Assembly (NCBI GenBank): GCA_030410095.1
Contig: JAUFRC010000003.1
Coordinates: forward strand, 310,001 to 374,000
Reading direction: 5' to 3'
Source: Paracoccus cavernae
Lineage (GTDB): Bacteria; Pseudomonadota; Alphaproteobacteria; Rhodobacterales; Rhodobacteraceae
DNA: 64,000 bases
In this document: positions 1 through 10,101 of the stretch, one piece after another
How the letters are laid out: every line of letters starts with the position of its first letter
Position numbering within the stretch: position 1 is the stretch's first letter
Program-made: the position numbers and the translations under genes
The notes under the pieces: generated by a model
Databases searched by the model: none
What the model was told of the DNA's origin: nothing
What the model saw: the letters and a program-made list of their open reading frames with translations, nothing else

Positions 1-285
1 CTTGCGCTGAGCCAGGGCCAGCTGGACGCGACCGTCGGCACCACCGAAGTCGCCAATGCCAACGTCAAATCCGGCAAATTCGCCGGCATCAAGATCGTCG
101 ACAAGGCACCGATGGTTCCCGACTACGTCTCGCTCTTCACGATGCGTCAGGAATACGGCCTGATCAACTACATGAACCTGTTCATCAACCAGCAGGTCCG
201 TACCGGCCGTTATGCCGAACTCTACGCCAAATGGGTCGGCGAGGGCGAGCCCGCCAACCTGACCGTTCAGGGCGTTTACCGCTGA
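1..285 (+). CDS. Amino-acid ABC transporter substrate-binding protein (C-terminal fragment)
   Basis: The window opens inside this gene; 94 residues and the TGA stop are visible. The reading LSQGQLDATVGTTEVAN and the ending around YAKWVGEGEPANLTVQGVYR match the C-terminal lobe of polar amino-acid periplasmic binding proteins (SBP_bac_3 family), in which the Tyr-Ala-Lys-Trp stretch is common. It would capture an amino acid in the periplasm and deliver it to the two permeases that follow. The permease genes start 72 bp downstream on the same strand, so it is the first known member of this operon. The N-terminus and signal peptide lie outside the window. The substrate cannot be read from this fragment, but the downstream hydroxyproline genes make hydroxyproline or proline a reasonable guess. 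Confidence 0.85.
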   Translation, partial: LALSQGQLDATVGTTEVANANVKSGKFAGIKIVDKAPMVPDYVSLFTMRQEYGLINYMNLFINQQVRTGRYAELYAKWVGEGEPANLTVQGVYR

Positions 286-357
286 TCTAATGTTTCATCG
301 CGGCGCGGGCCAAAGCCCTGCGCCGTTTTCCGAACAACAACAATCAGCGGGAAGAGA

Positions 358-1023
358 ATGTTTAGTTACACGTTCCAGTGGAATCAGGCGCTCCAGCGTT
401 TGCCACAGATGCTGGACGGCGCATTGGTGACGATGCAGATCGCGATTTTGTCGATGGTCCTCGGGATCGTCCTTGCGGTTGCCCTCACCATCTTCCGCCG
501 CTCCGGCTCGCGCATTTTGCGCGCCATCGCCACAGGCTGGGTCGAGCTTGCCCGCAACACGCCGGCGCTGTTCCAGATCTATATGGCCCATTTCGGCATC
601 GCGAGTTTCGGCGTCCACCTGAGCCCCTTCGTCTCGCTGCTGATCGGCATCACCTTCAACAATGCGGGCTATCTGGCGGAGAACTTCCGCGGCGCGCTGA
701 AGGCCATTCCCGATACCCAGACCCGCGCCGGCCGCTCGCTCGGCATGAGCGAGGGACAGAGCTTCCGCTATATCGTCGCGCCCCAGATGCTGCGCATCGC
801 CTTCCTGCCGATGACCAACCAAATGGTCTGGGCCGTGCTGATGACCTCGCTCGGCGTGACGGTGGGCATGAACACCGACCTTTACGGGGTGACGCAGGAT
901 CTCAATGCCCTGACCTTCCGCACCTTCGAGCTTTTCGCGATTGCCGCCGTGATCTTCTATGTGATCACGAAAGTCATCACCCTTGGCGCGCGCCTGATTG
1001 CGGCGCGGCTGTTCCGGTACTGA
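358..1023 (+). CDS. Amino-acid ABC transporter permease 1 (HisM/GlnP family)
   Basis: This is a 221-residue inner-membrane permease with about five hydrophobic segments. The EAA loop that contacts the ATPase is visible at residues 111-142 (RGALKAIPDTQTRAGRSLGM, then a conserved APQM). Length and loop are typical of the polar amino-acid permease family. The ATG is preceded by a GGAAGAG ribosome-binding site. It ends 12 bp before the second permease, so the two are translated together and probably form a heterodimeric channel. No frame break is seen. Confidence 0.9.
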   Translation: MFSYTFQWNQALQRLPQMLDGALVTMQIAILSMVLGIVLAVALTIFRRSGSRILRAIATGWVELARNTPALFQIYMAHFGIASFGVHLSPFVSLLIGITFNNAGYLAENFRGALKAIPDTQTRAGRSLGMSEGQSFRYIVAPQMLRIAFLPMTNQMVWAVLMTSLGVTVGMNTDLYGVTQDLNALTFRTFELFAIAAVIFYVITKVITLGARLIAARLFRY

Positions 1024-1035
1024 GGGAGACACGCG

Positions 1036-1689
1036 ATGTTCGATACCGCCCTCACAACGGCCGATCTGGTCTTCCTCGCCAAAGGCGCGGGCATGACATT
1101 GCTCGTCACCGCCATCGCGGTGGTGGTGGGGACCATTCTCGGGATCATTTTCGGCGTGATCCGCTATCAGGTCGGTGCGATCTGGGCCGCGCCTTTGACC
1201 TTCATCCTCGACATCTGCCGCTCGATCCCGCTGCTGATCCAGCTGGTGCTGCTCAATGCCTTCTTCGGCATCGTGCTCGGGCTGCGCTGGCCGGGGTTGA
1301 CGGTCGCCTGTCTGGTGCTGTCGCTTTACACGGCCGCCTATTGCTCGGAAATCGTGCGCGGCGCGATCGAGGCCGTGCCCGCCAATACCCGCCGCGCGGG
1401 GCGTTCGCTCGGGCTGAACTGGTGGCAGGACATGCGCTATATCGTGGCGCCGCTGGCGACGCGGGTCGCGCTGCCTTCGTGGATCGGGCTCGCGCTCGGC
1501 GTGATGAAGGATTCGGCGCTGGTCTATGTCGTGCAGGTCACCGAGCTGATGAAATCGACCCAGATCCTCATCACGCGCCTGCAGGAGCCCTTGTTCCTTC
1601 TGCTCATCTGCGGCGCCTTCTACTTCATCATCTCCTACCCTCTTGCCCGTTTCGGCGGCTATCTCGAAAAACGGTGGTCCAATGATTGA
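1036..1689 (+). CDS. Amino-acid ABC transporter permease 2 (HisQ/GlnP family)
   Basis: A 217-residue partner permease with the same architecture as its neighbour: about five membrane segments and an EAA loop at residues 108-127 (RGAIEAVPANTRRAGRSLGL). The start is preceded by GGGAGAC. The 3' end overlaps the ATPase start by 8 bp (the ATPase ATG at 1682 lies within the stop region), which indicates translational coupling. Intact reading frame. It would pair with the upstream permease and the downstream ATPase to import an amino acid. Confidence 0.9.
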   Translation: MFDTALTTADLVFLAKGAGMTLLVTAIAVVVGTILGIIFGVIRYQVGAIWAAPLTFILDICRSIPLLIQLVLLNAFFGIVLGLRWPGLTVACLVLSLYTAAYCSEIVRGAIEAVPANTRRAGRSLGLNWWQDMRYIVAPLATRVALPSWIGLALGVMKDSALVYVVQVTELMKSTQILITRLQEPLFLLLICGAFYFIISYPLARFGGYLEKRWSND

Positions 1690-2407
1690 GATCGAAAACG
1701 TCCGCAAATCCTTTGGCCAGCTCGAGGTTCTCAAGGGCATCGACCTGACCGTCAAGAAAGGCGAGGTCGTCACCATCATCGGCGGTTCGGGTTCGGGGAA
1801 ATCGACGCTTCTGACCTGTATCAACGGGCTGGAGCCGATCGCTTCGGGCAAGATCGTCATCGACGGGGTGGATGTCCACGCCAAGTCGACCGATCTGAAC
1901 AAGCTGCGCCAGAAGGTCGGGATCGTTTTCCAGCAATGGAACGCCTTTCCGCACCTGACCGTGCTGGAAAACGTAACCCTCGCACCCCGCAAGGTGCTGG
2001 GCTATTCCAAGGAAAAGGCCGAGGAAATCGCCGTCAAACAGCTGACCCATGTCGGCCTTGGCGACAAGCTCAAGACCTATCCGACGCGGCTTTCGGGCGG
2101 CCAGCAGCAGCGTATGGCGATCGCCCGCGCGCTGGCGATGTCGCCCAGCTACATGCTGTTCGACGAGGTGACCTCGGCGCTCGATCCTCAGCTGGTGGGC
2201 GAGGTTCTCGATACGCTCAAGATGCTGGCGGACGAGGGGATGACGATGATCTGCGTCACCCACGAGATGGCCTTTGCGCGCGACGTCTCGGACCGCGTGG
2301 CCTTCTTCCACCAAGGCGTCATGGCCGAGATCGGCGCGCCCGAGCAGCTGTTCGGCAATCCCCAGCATCCCGAAACCCAGAAGTTCCTGTCGAGCACCCG
2401 TCAATGA
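1682..2407 (+). CDS. Amino-acid ABC transporter ATP-binding protein (GlnQ/HisP family)
   Basis: A 241-residue ATPase. Walker A GGSGSGKST is at residues 34-42, the signature LSGGQQQR near 137-144, Walker B MLFDE near 158-162 followed by SALDP, and the switch histidine in CVTHEM. All catalytic residues are present. I use ATG 1682 (MIEIENVRKSFG) rather than the longer in-frame upstream start because it gives the standard family N-terminus. The stop overlaps the next gene's ATG (ATGA at 2404-2407), tying the transporter to the hydroxyproline catabolic genes downstream. Confidence 0.92.
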   Translation: MIEIENVRKSFGQLEVLKGIDLTVKKGEVVTIIGGSGSGKSTLLTCINGLEPIASGKIVIDGVDVHAKSTDLNKLRQKVGIVFQQWNAFPHLTVLENVTLAPRKVLGYSKEKAEEIAVKQLTHVGLGDKLKTYPTRLSGGQQQRMAIARALAMSPSYMLFDEVTSALDPQLVGEVLDTLKMLADEGMTMICVTHEMAFARDVSDRVAFFHQGVMAEIGAPEQLFGNPQHPETQKFLSSTRQ

Positions 2408-3631
2408 ACCAAGACGTCACGATTGTCGGTGCGGGGGTCGTCGGCCTCTCCATCGCATTGGCCGCGCAGTCGCGCGGCCTTTGTGTCCGCGTGATCGAGC
2501 GCGAGGGCCCGCCGCGGGCGCCTCGGCCGGCAATGCGGGCGCTTTCGCTTTTACCGACATCTTCCCGCTGGCCTCGCCCAAGATCATGCGAAAGGCGCCG
2601 AAATGGCTGCTCGATCCGCTGGGACCCTTGTCGGTGCCGCCCTCATACGCGCTGAAGATCGCGCCGTGGATGTGGAAATTCTGGCGCGCCTGTTCGCCCG
2701 CGAAAGTGCGCGCCTCGACGGTCGCGCAGACCGCGATGATGGATTATTCCAAAGCCGCGCTGGAGCCCGCTTTGGCGCGAGACGGGCTGACCCATATGCT
2801 GCGCCGCAACGGCCAGCTTGAAGTTTACGAGGGCGAAGCGGCCTTTCGCGCCTCGCTCGAGGGCTGGGATGCGCGGGCCGAACACGGCATCGCCTTCAAC
2901 CATCTCATGTCGCCCGCCGAAATCGCCGAGATCCAGCCCGGCATCGCGCCGCGCTTCACCCATGCGACCTTCACGCCCGGTTGGTATTCGATCAGCGACC
3001 CCAAGGATTACACGCTGGCCCTCGCGGATCGTTTCCGCGCCAATGGTGGCGAGATCGTGATTGCCGAGGCAACCGCCTTGACCGATGACGGCGTGACCAC
3101 CACGGCCGGTCACTTCAAGGGTCGCGTCGTTCTGGCGGCGGGGGCCTTTTCGCATCTTCTGGCCAAGACCCAAGGCGTCAGCATCCCGCTGGAAACCGAA
3201 CGCGGCTACAACACCACCCTGCCCGCCGACGCCTTTGATCTCAAAGTGCAAATCACCTTCGGCGGTCATGGTTTCGTTGTCACGACGATGAATTCCGGCA
3301 TCCGTGTCGGCGGTGCGGTCGAATGGGCGGGCTGAAGCTGCCCCCGAACTTCAAGCGCTCCGAGGCGATGCTGACCAAGGCCGCGCAATTCCTGCCCGCG
3401 CTCAAGACGACCGGCGGCAAGCAATGGATGGGCTTTCGCCCCTCGATGCCCGACAGCCTGCCCGCGATCGGCCCCTTGCCGGGCCATCCCAACACCCTAT
3501 GTGCATTCGGCCACGGCCATCTCGGCCTGACCCAATCGGCGGGGACCGCGCAGATCGTCGCGGATCTTCTGACCGGCCAAACACCCGCGATCGACCTTGC
3601 GCCCTTCTCTCCGGCGCGCTTCCGAGGCTAA
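2404..3631 (+). CDS. DadA-like FAD-dependent D-amino-acid (probably D-hydroxyproline) dehydrogenase, two frame breaks
   Basis: Starts MNQDVTIVGAGVVGLSIALA, a textbook GxGxxG FAD-binding fold, followed by ASAGNAGAFAF as in the DadA family. The C-terminal part (GFRPSMPDSLPAIGP, then GHGHLGLTQS) matches the FAD-contacting end of this family. The frame breaks near 2510-2525 and at about 3328-3331, where one more G in GCGGGC restores VEWAGLKLPPNF. With both repaired the product is about 409 residues, a normal length. Hydroxyproline epimerases are commonly paired with such an oxidase: the epimerase makes cis-4-hydroxy-D-proline, which this enzyme would oxidise to pyrroline-4-hydroxy-2-carboxylate. 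The start overlaps the ABC ATPase stop. The exact substrate is inferred from context. Confidence 0.8.
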
Positions 3632-3632
3632 C

Positions 3633-4635
3633 ATGACCCAATATATTTTTCCCTGCATCGACGGCCACACCTGCGGCAATCCCGTGCGCCTCGTCGCCGG
3701 CGGCGCCCGCGTCTCAAAGGCGCGAACATGCTGGAACGTCGCGCGCATTTTCTGGCCGAATACGACTGGATCCGCACCGGCCTGATGTTCGAGCCGCGCG
3801 GCCACGACATGATGTCGGGCTCGATCCTCTATCCGCCGACCCGCGAGGATTGCGATGTGGCGGTGCTTTATATCGAGACCTCGGGCTGCCTGCCGATGTG
3901 CGGCCACGGCACGATCGGGACGATCACAATGGGGATCGAAAACGGCCTGATCACCCCGCGCGAGCCGGGTCGCCTGTCGATCGAAACCCCCGCCGGCAAG
4001 GTCGATATCGAATACCGGCAGGAAGGCCGCTATGTCGAGGAGGTCCGCCTGACCAACGTGCCGGGCTTCCTTTATGCCGAGGTCTGACCGCCGAGGTCGA
4101 GGGCTTGGGCGAGATCGTGGTCGATGTGGCTTACGGCGGCAATTTCTATGCCATCGTCGAGCCGCAAAAGAACTTCCGCGACATGGCCGATTACACCGCG
4201 GGCGAGCTGATCGGCTTTTCGCCGAAGCTGCGCGCGGCGCTGAACGCCAAATACGAATTCGTCCATCCCGAATTCCCCGAGATCAACGGCCTGTCGCATA
4301 TCCAATGGACCGGCGCGCCGACCGTCGAAGGGGCGCATGGCCGCAACGCGGTTTTCTATGGCGACAAGGCCATCGACCGCTCGCCCTGCGGCACCGGCAC
4401 CTCGGCCCGCATGGCGCAGCTTGCCGCCAAGGGCAAACTGGCGGTCGGTGACGAATTCCACCACGAGTCCATCATCGGCTCGATCTTCAAGGGTCGTGTC
4501 GAGGCCGCGACCACCGTCGCGAACCGCCCCGCCATCATCCCCTCGATCGCGGGTTGGGCGCGCCAGACGGGTCTGAATACGATCTATATCGACACCGAGC
4601 GCGACCCCTTCGCGCATGGCTTTGTCGTCAAGTAA
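3633..4635 (+). CDS. 4-Hydroxyproline 2-epimerase / proline racemase family, two frame breaks
   Basis: Proline-racemase-superfamily protein of about 334 residues after repair. Both catalytic cysteines can be seen: Cys90 in LPMCGHGTIG and Cys253 in RSPCGTGTSAR. In this family a Cys/Cys pair means racemase or epimerase chemistry (acid-base inversion at C-alpha). Breaks lie at about 3706-3708 (one C missing in GCCCG) and at 4081 (one G missing, restoring YAEGLTAEVEG). The gene begins 1 bp after the oxidoreductase stop and ends directly against the next ATG. With AcnX and a DadA-like enzyme as neighbours, trans-4-hydroxy-L-proline epimerisation is more likely than plain proline racemisation. Confidence 0.85.
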
Positions 4636-6308
4636 ATGGCGCTCGGCATCCTGACGGGCGAGGCTTCGGGGCGGTTCTGGCCTCTCCCGAAGGGCTCAGC
4701 TTCTGGGGCGGCGTCGATGCCGCCTCGGGGCGCGTGATCGACGCGCATCATCCCTGGCACGGCGAAAGCCTTGCGGGAAAAATCGTGATGATGCCGACTT
4801 CGCGCGGCTCCTGCACGGGATCGGGCGTGCTTTTGGAACTGATCCTGAACGGCAACGCCCCCGCCGCTCTGATCTTTTCCGGCCCCGAGGACGTGCTGAC
4901 GCTTGGCGCGATGATCGGCGAGCGTCTCTTTGATCACGGCATCCCCGTGCTGCGCCTCTCACCCGAGGATTTCGCGCGGGTCGCAACCAAGACTGAGGCC
5001 GTGATCCACGGCGACCACCTGCGCGCGGGCGATCTTTCGGTGCCGCTGACGCGCCTGCCGATGGCCGAGCTGGCCCTGACGGCAGAAGATCACGCCAAAC
5101 TTGCGGGCCGCGACGGCAAACCCGTGCAGCTCGCGATGCAGATCATCACGGCGATGGCTGCCATTCAGGGCGCGACCAGCCTGATCGATGTGGCGCAGGT
5201 CCATATCGACGGCTGCATCTATGCCAGCGACGCCAACCGCATTTTCGCCGAGCGCATGGCCGATATGGGCGCGAAAGTGGTGCTGCCGACCACGATGAAC
5301 GCGATTTCCGTCGATCGCGACAATTGGGAGAAACAGGGCGTGCCGCCGAGTTTCGGCACCCCCGCCAGCCGCCTTGCCGATGCCTATGTCCGCATGGGCG
5401 CGCGGGCGAGCTTTACCTGCGCCCCCTATCTTCTGCCGAGCGCGCCGGAATACGGCGACAACATCGCCTGGGCGGAATCCAATGCGGTGATCTTCGCCAA
5501 TACGGTGATCGGGGCGCGGACGGTGAAACATCCCGATTTCTTCGACCTGCTGATCGCGATGACCGGCCGCGCGCCGCGCTCGGGCGTCTATCTGGACGCT
5601 GACCGCCACCCGAGCCGCATCATCCATGTCGCAGCGCCAAAGGGGCTCGACGATTCCTTCTGGCCGATGCTCGGCTATCTCGCGGGGAAACTCGCGCCCG
5701 ACCGCATCCCGCTGATCACCGGACTTGAGGGCGTGACGGCGAGCCGCGACGATCTCAAGGGAATGTGCGGCGCTTTCGGGACGACTTCTGCCGCGCCGAT
5801 GCTCCATGTCGCGGGCCATACGCCCGAGGCGGGGTTAAAGCCGCGCGCCGATGCCGATCACGTCGCGGTTTCCGTCGCCGATTTCGCGGCGATCTGGCGC
5901 GAGCTGAACAATGCCCCCGACGAGATCGAGCTGGCCGCTTTCGGCAGCCCGCATTTCTCGGCCTCGGAAACCCGCGCGCTCGTCGCGTTGATGGACGGAC
6001 GGCGGCCCGCGCAAGGCGTCTCGGTCGTGGTCACGGTCGGGCCGGATGTGCTTGGCGACTTACGCGCCGACGGTACGGTCGCGGCGCTGGAGGCCCTTGG
6101 CTGCAAGATCGTGTCGGATATCTGCTGGTGCTCGATCACCGAGCCGGTTTTCCCGCCCGAGGCCCGCACCCTGATCACCAATTCGGGCAAATATGCCCAT
6201 TACGGCCCCGGATTGTCGGGTCGCGCCGTGCGGTTTTCCAGCCTTGAAGGCTGCGTCTTTGCCGCCTTGACCGGCCGCGCGCCCGACCTGCCTGATTGGC
6301 TTAGATGA
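4636..6308 (+). CDS. Aconitase X, probable cis-3-hydroxy-L-proline dehydratase (fused small and large domains), one frame break
   Basis: A fused AcnX protein of about 558 residues. The N-terminal part is the small swivelling (DUF126-like) domain, with GEASGAVLASPEGLSFWGG and MPTSRGSCTGSG. The rest is the large catalytic domain (DUF521/AcnX), with QVHIDGCIYASDANR, PSFGTPAS, GMCGAFGTT and TNSGKYAHYGPG. The fused bacterial type I enzymes are known cis-3-hydroxy-L-proline dehydratases; the conserved cysteines here are consistent with metal binding. ATG 4636 abuts the previous stop (TAAATG). One G appears lost in the GGGG at 4668-4671, just after the start. It sits between two proline-racemase-family genes in one operon. 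Confidence 0.85.
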
Positions 6309-6317
6309 AAGAATATC

Positions 6318-7344
6318 ATGCGTAGTATCAAGACCATCCATGTCATTTCCGCCCATGCAGAAGGCGAGGTCGGCGATGTCATCGTCGGCGGCGTCCGCCC
6401 CCGCCGGGCGAGACGATCTGGGAGCAGTCGCGCTGGATCGCGCGCGACAACACCTTGCGCAATTTCGTCCTGAATGAGCCGCGCGGCGGGTTTTCCGCCA
6501 TGTGAACCTGCTGGTTCCGCCGAAACACCCCGATGCGGATGCCGCCTGGATCATAATGGAGCCCGAGGATACGCCGCCGATGTCGGGATCGAATTCGATC
6601 TGCGTCTCGACCGTTCTGCTCGACGGCGGGATCATCCCGATGGTCGAGCCCGTGACCGAGATGCTGCTTGAAGCCCCGGGCGGGCTGGTCAAGGTCCGCG
6701 CCGAATGCCGCAACGGCAAGGCCGAGCGGATCTTCGTCCAGAACCTGCCGTCCTTTGCCTATAAGCTCGACCAGCCGCTCGAGGTCGAGGGGATCGGCAC
6801 GCTGACCGTCGACACCTCTTTCGGCGGCGACAGTTTCGTCATGGTCGATGCCCGCGCCATGGGTTTCAACCTCACCGCCGACGAGGCCCACGACATCGCG
6901 CGGCTCGGAGCCAAGATCACCAAAGCCGCGACCGACCAGATCGGGTTCCGCCACCCGACCAACCCCGACTGGACGCATTATTCCTTCTGCCTTTTCGGCG
7001 GTCCGATCGAGAAGACGCCCGAGGGTCTGCGCGCCGGTGCGGCGGTCTCGATCCAGCCGGGCAAGGTCGACCGCTCGCCTACCGGAACGGCGCTTTCGGC
7101 ACGGATGGCGGTGCTTCATGCGCGCGGCCAGATGACGACGGCGGACAGCCTGACCACGGTGTCGCTGATCGGATCGACCTTCACCGGCCGCATCGTCGAG
7201 GCGACCGAGATCGGCGGCGTGCCCGCGATCATCCCCGAAATCTCGGGGCGCGGCTGGATCACGGGGATCCACCAGCACATGCTCGACCCTTCGGATCCGT
7301 GGCCCGAGGGCTACCGCCTGACCGATACCTGGGGCGCACGCTAA
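6318..7344 (+). CDS. Proline racemase superfamily protein, Ser/Thr variant (possible trans-3-hydroxyproline dehydratase), two frame breaks
   Basis: A paralogue of the gene at 3633, about 342 residues after repair. The catalytic positions differ: Ser90 replaces the first cysteine (PMSGSNSICVS) and Thr256 replaces the second (RSPTGTALSARM). A threonine at the second site is the hallmark of trans-3-hydroxy-L-proline dehydratases in this superfamily; the serine at the first site suggests a further change in the acid-base pair. Breaks lie in the C run at 6398-6402 (restoring RPPPGETIWEQ) and at GGG 6488-6490 (restoring RGGVFRHVNLL). It is the last gene of the operon, followed within 10 bp by a strong terminator. 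The assignment as dehydratase is family-level inference. Confidence 0.75.
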
Positions 7345-7354
7345 GGAAAACACA

Positions 7355-7385
7355 AAAGGGCCGCATCGACGCGGCCCTTTTCTTT
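7355..7385. terminator. Rho-independent terminator after the hydroxyproline operon
   Basis: A perfect 10-bp stem (AAAGGGCCGC paired with GCGGCCCTTT) closes a 6-base loop ATCGAC and runs into TTTTCTTT. It starts 10 bp after the operon stop. Because the stem is flanked by A and T runs, it can also end transcripts from the convergent gene at 7393. Confidence 0.93.
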
Positions 7386-7392
7386 CCGATGC

Positions 7393-8160
7393 TTAGAGCG
7401 TCGATTTGAGGAATTCGGCGCAATCGGGCAAAGGATCCGCCGGCAGGAAACCGGGATGGTCCGCATCATAGCGGTAACGCGCGGCATAGCTGCAGGTCTG
7501 GTCCGGCTCGTCGATCAGATCGGCGGGCATGATCGGCTCGGCCCTTGCGCTGTCGTGCAGCCGGCTTGCGCCTTTGGGATAGCGTGTGGCCGAAGTCGTG
7601 ACCGAAAATTCGGGGATCGCGCCTTCGACCGGCACCAGCGACAGGTCGGTCTTGAAGGCAAACTGGTCGCTGCAGGCCTCGCCGCGCCGCTCCTGATCCT
7701 CGGCATCGAAACAGGCGCGCACCGAAATGTCGCGGCTGATCGGAATGGTGCCGATATTGTTCGAGCCCGCGACCTCGCCGAGTGAGGCTTCGAAAAGATA
7801 AAGGTCGCGCGCCTCGAAAATCCCGCCGGAATAGGGCTGCTCCTCGCGGACGATGACGCCGACAAAGGCGCGTTCTTCGTCCAGACGGATCAGCTGGGGC
7901 AGAAATTCCGCCTTGGCGAGACCCTTGGGCACCTCGGGCAGATCCCAAAGATGGATCTCGCTGCGCAGGGTCCGGCTGGTCGCGAAAGGCCCGTCCTGAT
8001 CGACGCCGAGGCAGAAATCCAGCGCGCTGTTGCAGTAAAGCGCGCTGTCGCTTTGCGGGGTCAGTTCCTCGATCACGGCCTGAGCCTCGGCGGCTTGGGG
8101 CACCGCGACGGCGCCGAAAACGGGCAACATCAGGGCAAGGGCGAAAAGCGGGCGTTTCAC
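7393..8160 (-). CDS. Hypothetical secreted protein
   Basis: A 255-residue protein with a clear Sec signal peptide (KRPLFALALMLPVFGAVAV, then an AEA-type cleavage site near residue 26). I use the GTG at 8160 with AGGAT upstream rather than the longer open frame, because it places the signal peptide at the N-terminus. The mature part has several cysteines (CNSALDFCLG, RACFDAED, GEACSDQF, QTCSYAAR, LPDCAEF), so a disulfide-bonded periplasmic protein is likely. I recognise no domain. It is transcribed towards the terminator at 7355 and has no obvious operon partner. Confidence 0.7.
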   Translation of the reverse strand: MKRPLFALALMLPVFGAVAVPQAAEAQAVIEELTPQSDSALYCNSALDFCLGVDQDGPFATSRTLRSEIHLWDLPEVPKGLAKAEFLPQLIRLDEERAFVGVIVREEQPYSGGIFEARDLYLFEASLGEVAGSNNIGTIPISRDISVRACFDAEDQERRGEACSDQFAFKTDLSLVPVEGAIPEFSVTTSATRYPKGASRLHDSARAEPIMPADLIDEPDQTCSYAARYRYDADHPGFLPADPLPDCAEFLKSTL

Positions 8161-8441
8161 GGCAAAGATCCTGTCAAAAATGGTCCGTTCCAATCCCCGC
8201 CCCGTCCGACGGCGGCATTGTCGAGAGCGGGTCAAAGGGGCACCATCAGTCTAGCCGACCGACCGCTTGTAGCCAATCACCGACACAAAGCCCGAGGAAG
8301 TTTCGGCGAAATTCCGGCCATCGTCGGAATTTTTCCGCCCCGCTTTCGGCGGGTTCCCTCTGGAGGCAGGATCAGGGGCGCGGCAGGCGGATTTCCGGCG
8401 CTTCGCGGCCCGCCTTCAGGCGTGATGTTGCCGGAGCCCGC

Positions 8442-8965
8442 TTAGTCGGCGAAGGCTTCGAGGCTTTCGGCCTCGCGCTCGGGCGTCAGGCGCTGGCCGA
8501 GATTGCTTTGCGTCAGATAATCGTCGAGGTTCTGCATCGAGCCCGAGCCGGGCAAAAGCAGCTCGCCCTCGGAGATCACCGTGATCGAGAACCGCCGGTT
8601 CCAGTCCCAGAACTCGCGGCAGGCGATCGAGATGCGCATGACGCGGTCGCGATGGGTCTCGTATTCGCGGCAGAAAATCCCGTCGCTGGTCATGAAGGAC
8701 GACAGGATGTTCATCTGTCGCCCGTCGGGCAAAAGCTCGCCCTCGCCAGAGGGCAGGCGTTCGAGCACCGCGCGCTCGTCGGCAGAGGGGCCGCCCTCGT
8801 CGTCATGACCCCATTGCCACCAACCAAGCCCGATCGCCGCAATCGCAAGGCCGGTCGCGACAATCCCGAACGGCCGCGCATTCGAAGCACCCGCGGCTTT
8901 CTGTTCGCCCCGGTTGCGGCTGCGCCAGCGTCTCGAGCTTTATCCGACGACTTATTGATCGGCAT
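8442..8965 (-). CDS. Hypothetical membrane-anchored protein, one frame break
   Basis: After one repair near 8930-8945 the product is about 174 residues. A basic N-terminus (MPINKSSDKAR, then RWRSRNRGEQ) leads to one membrane helix (FGIVATGLAIAAIGLGWWQW) near residues 45-65. A soluble domain follows, containing two cysteines that flank RDRVMRISIA (FCREYETHR and ACREFWDWN). The same two-Cys layout occurs in the C-terminal domain of alphaproteobacterial surface-antigen and anti-sigma-like proteins, but I cannot name the family. It sits alone; 281 bp without a gene separate it from the start of the secreted protein at 8160. Confidence 0.55.
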
Positions 8966-9130
8966 TGGTTTTTCCTGCGGCGCCGCCATGCCCCGGGTAT
9001 CGGTTGGGCCGGAGGGCATCCGGTCCGGACGAAAGTACAAGGCGCAACGGCAGACTCATCTAGAACTTTGAAATCCGGTTACCATAGGCCACCTCGGGGC
9101 GCGGAGGCGACCGGCGATCAGGGGGCGCGG

Positions 9131-10101
9131 CTATCTGTCGCGACCCGACGCGACCACCCCGCCGAGCCGCGCGATCCCCGCGAGGTAGCGCGCCACCGCC
9201 TGCCGGCGCGTCCGCGCAAAGCCCGTGGCCTGAGCGGGGGTGAGGGCGCGAAAATGCAGGCTCTCGTTCGGGCGCATCTGCGCCAGCGCATCGAGATCGG
9301 CATCGAGAATGGTCGCGATGCGCGGATAGCCTCCGGTCGTCTGGTGATCGGCCATGAGCACGCTCGCAACCCCGTCCCCCGCAATCTGGACCGCCCCGCG
9401 CGCCACAGGCCCCGAAGGGATGGCCAAAGCGCCTTCAGGCGTCAGATCAGGCCCCGCAAGGCGCATTCCCATCCGGTCGAAAGCGGGGGTGACGCGGAAG
9501 GGCATCGTCAAAAGCCGCGCCAAAACCGCGGGGAAAAGCAATCCTCCTGCGGGCCGATCGTGACATGGGCCAGCCCCGAAGGGCGCGCCCAAACCGGCAC
9601 GGGAAGGCGCGCGGAGGCCAGCGGATCGGGGCGCAGCTCCTCCAGCAACAGCTCCCGCCCCGCCGTCAATCTGCCGCCGCCGAAGCCCGAAAGCGAATGG
9701 GTCGAGGCGCTGCCGAGCCAAAGCGGCACCTGCAAAGTGCCGGCGAAAGCCAAATAGCACCAGCTGCCCCAAGGGCCGGGCCGAACCTCGATCCGGTCGC
9801 CAGCGCAGAGCCGGGCGCGATGCCACGACACATGGTCGCGCCCGTTGCGCCGGATGCGGAACCCGCCGCCTGCCACCGCATAATCGACGCTTCCCTCGAG
9901 GCAATCGAGCACGAGACCGCCAAGCGAAATCTCGATCCCCGTCCGGCCCGCATCCTGCCCGAGCGCGAGATTGGCCGCCTGAAAAGCCGTGCGGTCCATC
10001 GGCCCCGATTGTGGGACGCCAAAGCGCAGGAAGCCGCGCCGGCCGCCGTCCTGCACCGACACATGCGGGCCCGCCGCATGGATGCGAAGACGCGCGCTCA
10101 C
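9131..10101 (-). CDS. pxpC: 5-oxoprolinase subunit PxpC (KipA / biotin-dependent carboxyltransferase-like), one frame break
   Basis: GTG at 10101 overlaps the pxpB stop (GTGA). The N-terminus RIHAAGPHVSVQDGGRRGFL and the stretch GVPQSGPMD are hallmarks of the KipA/PxpC family (CT_A_B domain); TTGGYPRIATI near the C-terminus also fits. One base is missing around 9527-9533, after which QEDCFSP joins VLARLLTMPFRVT. The repaired length is about 323 residues. PxpA, PxpB and PxpC together hydrolyse 5-oxoproline to glutamate with ATP, clearing a damage product of glutamine. It is the last gene of the pxpABC operon. Confidence 0.88.

Noticed and set aside
295..1992. 565-residue open frame on the minus strand opposite the amino-acid transporter
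   Set aside because: It is rich in Arg, His, Asp and Glu, has no recognisable domain and lies antisense to three intact, clearly conserved transporter genes; typical GC-rich shadow frame.
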